Of a stretch of DNA of 64,000 bases, positions 62,359 to 64,000 are shown piece after piece. The number at the start of each line of letters is the position of its first letter. Within the stretch, counting starts at the first letter, position 1. Both the position numbers and the translations under genes were made by a program. The notes beneath the pieces were generated by a model. The model was not told the DNA's origin. It saw nothing but the letters and a program-made list of their open reading frames with translations, and did not search any database. The DNA is from Volvariella volvacea V23 (lineage: Eukaryota > Basidiomycota > Agaricomycetes > Agaricales > Pluteaceae). The stretch is from contig KB722747.1 in NCBI GenBank assembly GCA_000349905.1, forward strand, positions 165,167 to 229,166, written 5' to 3'.

Positions 62359-64000
62359 ATGGCCCCTGCAGAGCCAATCATCATCGAGGACTTCGATGAG
62401 GTAGATGCCGCGCTCAGACCGGACTTGTGGGGATGAGACTGATGCTGATAACAGTCCGAACTTTCTGCTGAGAATGGGGAGGTGTACGTGTTTGGTTGGC
62501 TGGCGTCCACGGAGAAGGGGATACAAGGATCAAGTGTGGTGCGTGTATCCCGCAGTCGGGCCTTGGCTTGGCCAACGATTGCTTGTTAGGAACACTTCAA
62601 AAGCAAGCAAAGCGATGTCGAGAAAGCGTTGGTGAAGATTATACTAGCACCAGAACCATACCCTCTGCCTGGGCGTGCCCTGAGGAACCTGGTCGCCCGA
62701 TGTCTGATAGCGTTGTACACGAGAGGAGAGACCCGGACGATGTTCGATACCCTGCAAAGCTTCATGAAAGTCGTTGGAGAGTTTAAGCTCGTTGTGAAGG
62801 ATCCATTGAAGATGTGGGTGGTATAATGACACCATGTTGGGGTGTACTCATAAGTCGGACTCCAGCGCAGCTTTTTCGTGTATTGGTGATTTGATGGGGG
62901 AATTTGGGTCGCAGGTAAGTGGTTATCGTCATTTTCCCCTGCGAAGATCTGAACATCTACAAGGTCATGTCCTTCATGGCAGAGATTGGGACGGTTACTC
63001 TCAAGACTCTACGATCGTCTAATGTGAAGCACCAGCCTTCTGACTCCAATTACGCGCTTGCTCACCACCTACACAATTAGTCGACCTTGCTCCGTTATCA
63101 CGCCCTTATTGCGCTAAAGAAAACCCTGACAACCGCGAAGCGTGCAGTGGCCGACGCTCTGAACAAGGACATCATAAAACAAATGAAGAACGCCCTCACA
63201 GACAAGGCCCTCCCCGTACAGCGCGCTGCAGCAGAGGTTCGTGTCCCAACCTCGGACTTTTTGCTCCCCTTCACGATGTACTAGGTCCTCATTGCGATGT
63301 ACGATGGGCCCGACGCCAACGTCCCAACACTCAGCGAAGTGGATCAAGTCATCACACTTTGTGTCCGCAGTCTCGAGAACGCAGATCAAATCACCAGACA
63401 CGCTCTTTCTCAGCTGATCGGCCACCTTCTCGCCTTGACCCAAATCGAACGCGCCGTCCCTGTTCAGTCACCCCCTCCGAAGCCTACGAAGAACGAACAG
63501 GATCAGAATGAGCCAGGATTAGCTTCCCCTACTCTCGCAGCTGCAGAGATCACAAAGCCGATGCTGACGCCGACAGAGATGTTCATGTACCTCTCGACCC
63601 AGTTCCACAAGCAAACGAATCGCAAAGTCCGCATTGGAATCTTCGACTTTTACGCTGCTCTTTTGATGCGCCTCGGGCCATCCTTTGTCGAGACCAATTT
63701 CTCGTTGATTGTTAATCACCTGTTGACGGAGATTGTTTCGAGTCCACGTGTTGGGACCAGTCGATACGAGACCCTTCTCATAAGAACGCTTGTTGGCATT
63801 TTACTGAGGGATTTGATAGGTGTGAGGATGCTTACTGAACAAGGCCAAATTAATGCGATTCAGGAACTGGCGACGTCGTATCTTAAGCGATGGCCTGCTA
63901 TGATGCCTGGTCAAGTTGCACCGAATTCCAAAGTTCTTGTGATCGTCCTTCGGGAGGTGGCTGGTCTCTTACAACAGCTTGGGAATGCTCCTCCTCCAGT
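62359..64000 (+). CDS. HEATR5/Laa1-type HEAT-repeat protein, N-terminal part (runs off right edge)
   Basis: Exons joined by frame: MAPAEPIIIEDFDE, SELSAENGEVYVFGWLASTE, EHFKSKQSDVEKALVKIILA with PYPLPGRALRNLVARCLIAL, then IAAFSCIGDLMGEFGSQ, VMSFMAEIGTVTLKTLRSSN and STLLRYHALIALKKTLTTAK. The helical repeats match the start of HEATR5 proteins: CVRSLENADQITRHALSQLI, and TNRKVRIGIFDFYAALLMRL with FVETNFSLIVNHLLTEIVSS. In yeast, Laa1 links to the AP-1 clathrin adaptor at the trans-Golgi/endosome. These proteins exceed 2000 residues, so most of the gene lies outside. Introns are 45-60 bases. Confidence 0.85.

Overview
The window is nuclear DNA of a filamentous basidiomycete, most likely a mushroom-forming Agaricomycete. 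The evidence is the gene structure (dense introns of about 45-80 bp with GT-AG ends, often many per gene) and the gene families: multi-pass membrane proteins with a YDYILTF-type DUF6533 start, an F-box/nucleotidyltransferase-fold protein, DUF2235, a Ppo-type dioxygenase-P450 fusion and proteinase K-like subtilases with I9 propeptides. It is eukaryotic, so there are no operons. Two runs of exactly 100 N (21705-21804, 49601-49700) are scaffold gaps.

Layout: 1-1635 holds the front part of a P450 running off the left edge. 3.5-8.4 kb is the most unusual part: a possible tRNA-derived SINE, two tiny secreted two-cysteine peptide genes (3953-4183, 4735-4993), two UstYa/DUF3328 genes (5654-6390, 7634-8364) and a conserved one-helix membrane protein between them. 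I read it as a candidate ribosomal-peptide (RiPP) locus outside the well-studied ascomycete dikaritin clusters; this is inference. A multi-pass membrane protein (8713-10042) and two tandem subtilases (10389-15047) follow.

Middle: a PHO84-like phosphate transporter (17913-20699), an HtrL/YibB-like type II membrane protein (22043-23965), a small membrane-anchored unknown (24138-24779), a second P450 paralogous to the edge one (25506-27665), an F-box/nucleotidyltransferase-fold protein (28362-29520), a decayed gene with Ig-like repeats and a PLAT domain (30679-32461), a GH15 hydrolase (32772-36809) and an HXXXDG acyltransferase (36951-38552).

Right: a third subtilase (39884-41373), a DUF6533-type membrane protein (to 44310), a DUF2235 alpha/beta hydrolase (44517-47048), a Ppo fatty-acid dioxygenase-P450 fusion (48034-53008), a four-copy tandem array of short-chain dehydrogenases in which only the third copy looks intact (53864-62080), and the start of a HEATR5/Laa1 HEAT-repeat protein running off the right edge (62359-64000).

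The functional themes are secreted-peptide modification (left) and oxylipin-type lipid chemistry (Ppo beside the SDR array, right). Exon joins given to the base were worked out by hand by keeping reading frame and splice sites; other gene models are spans whose internal exons are approximate.
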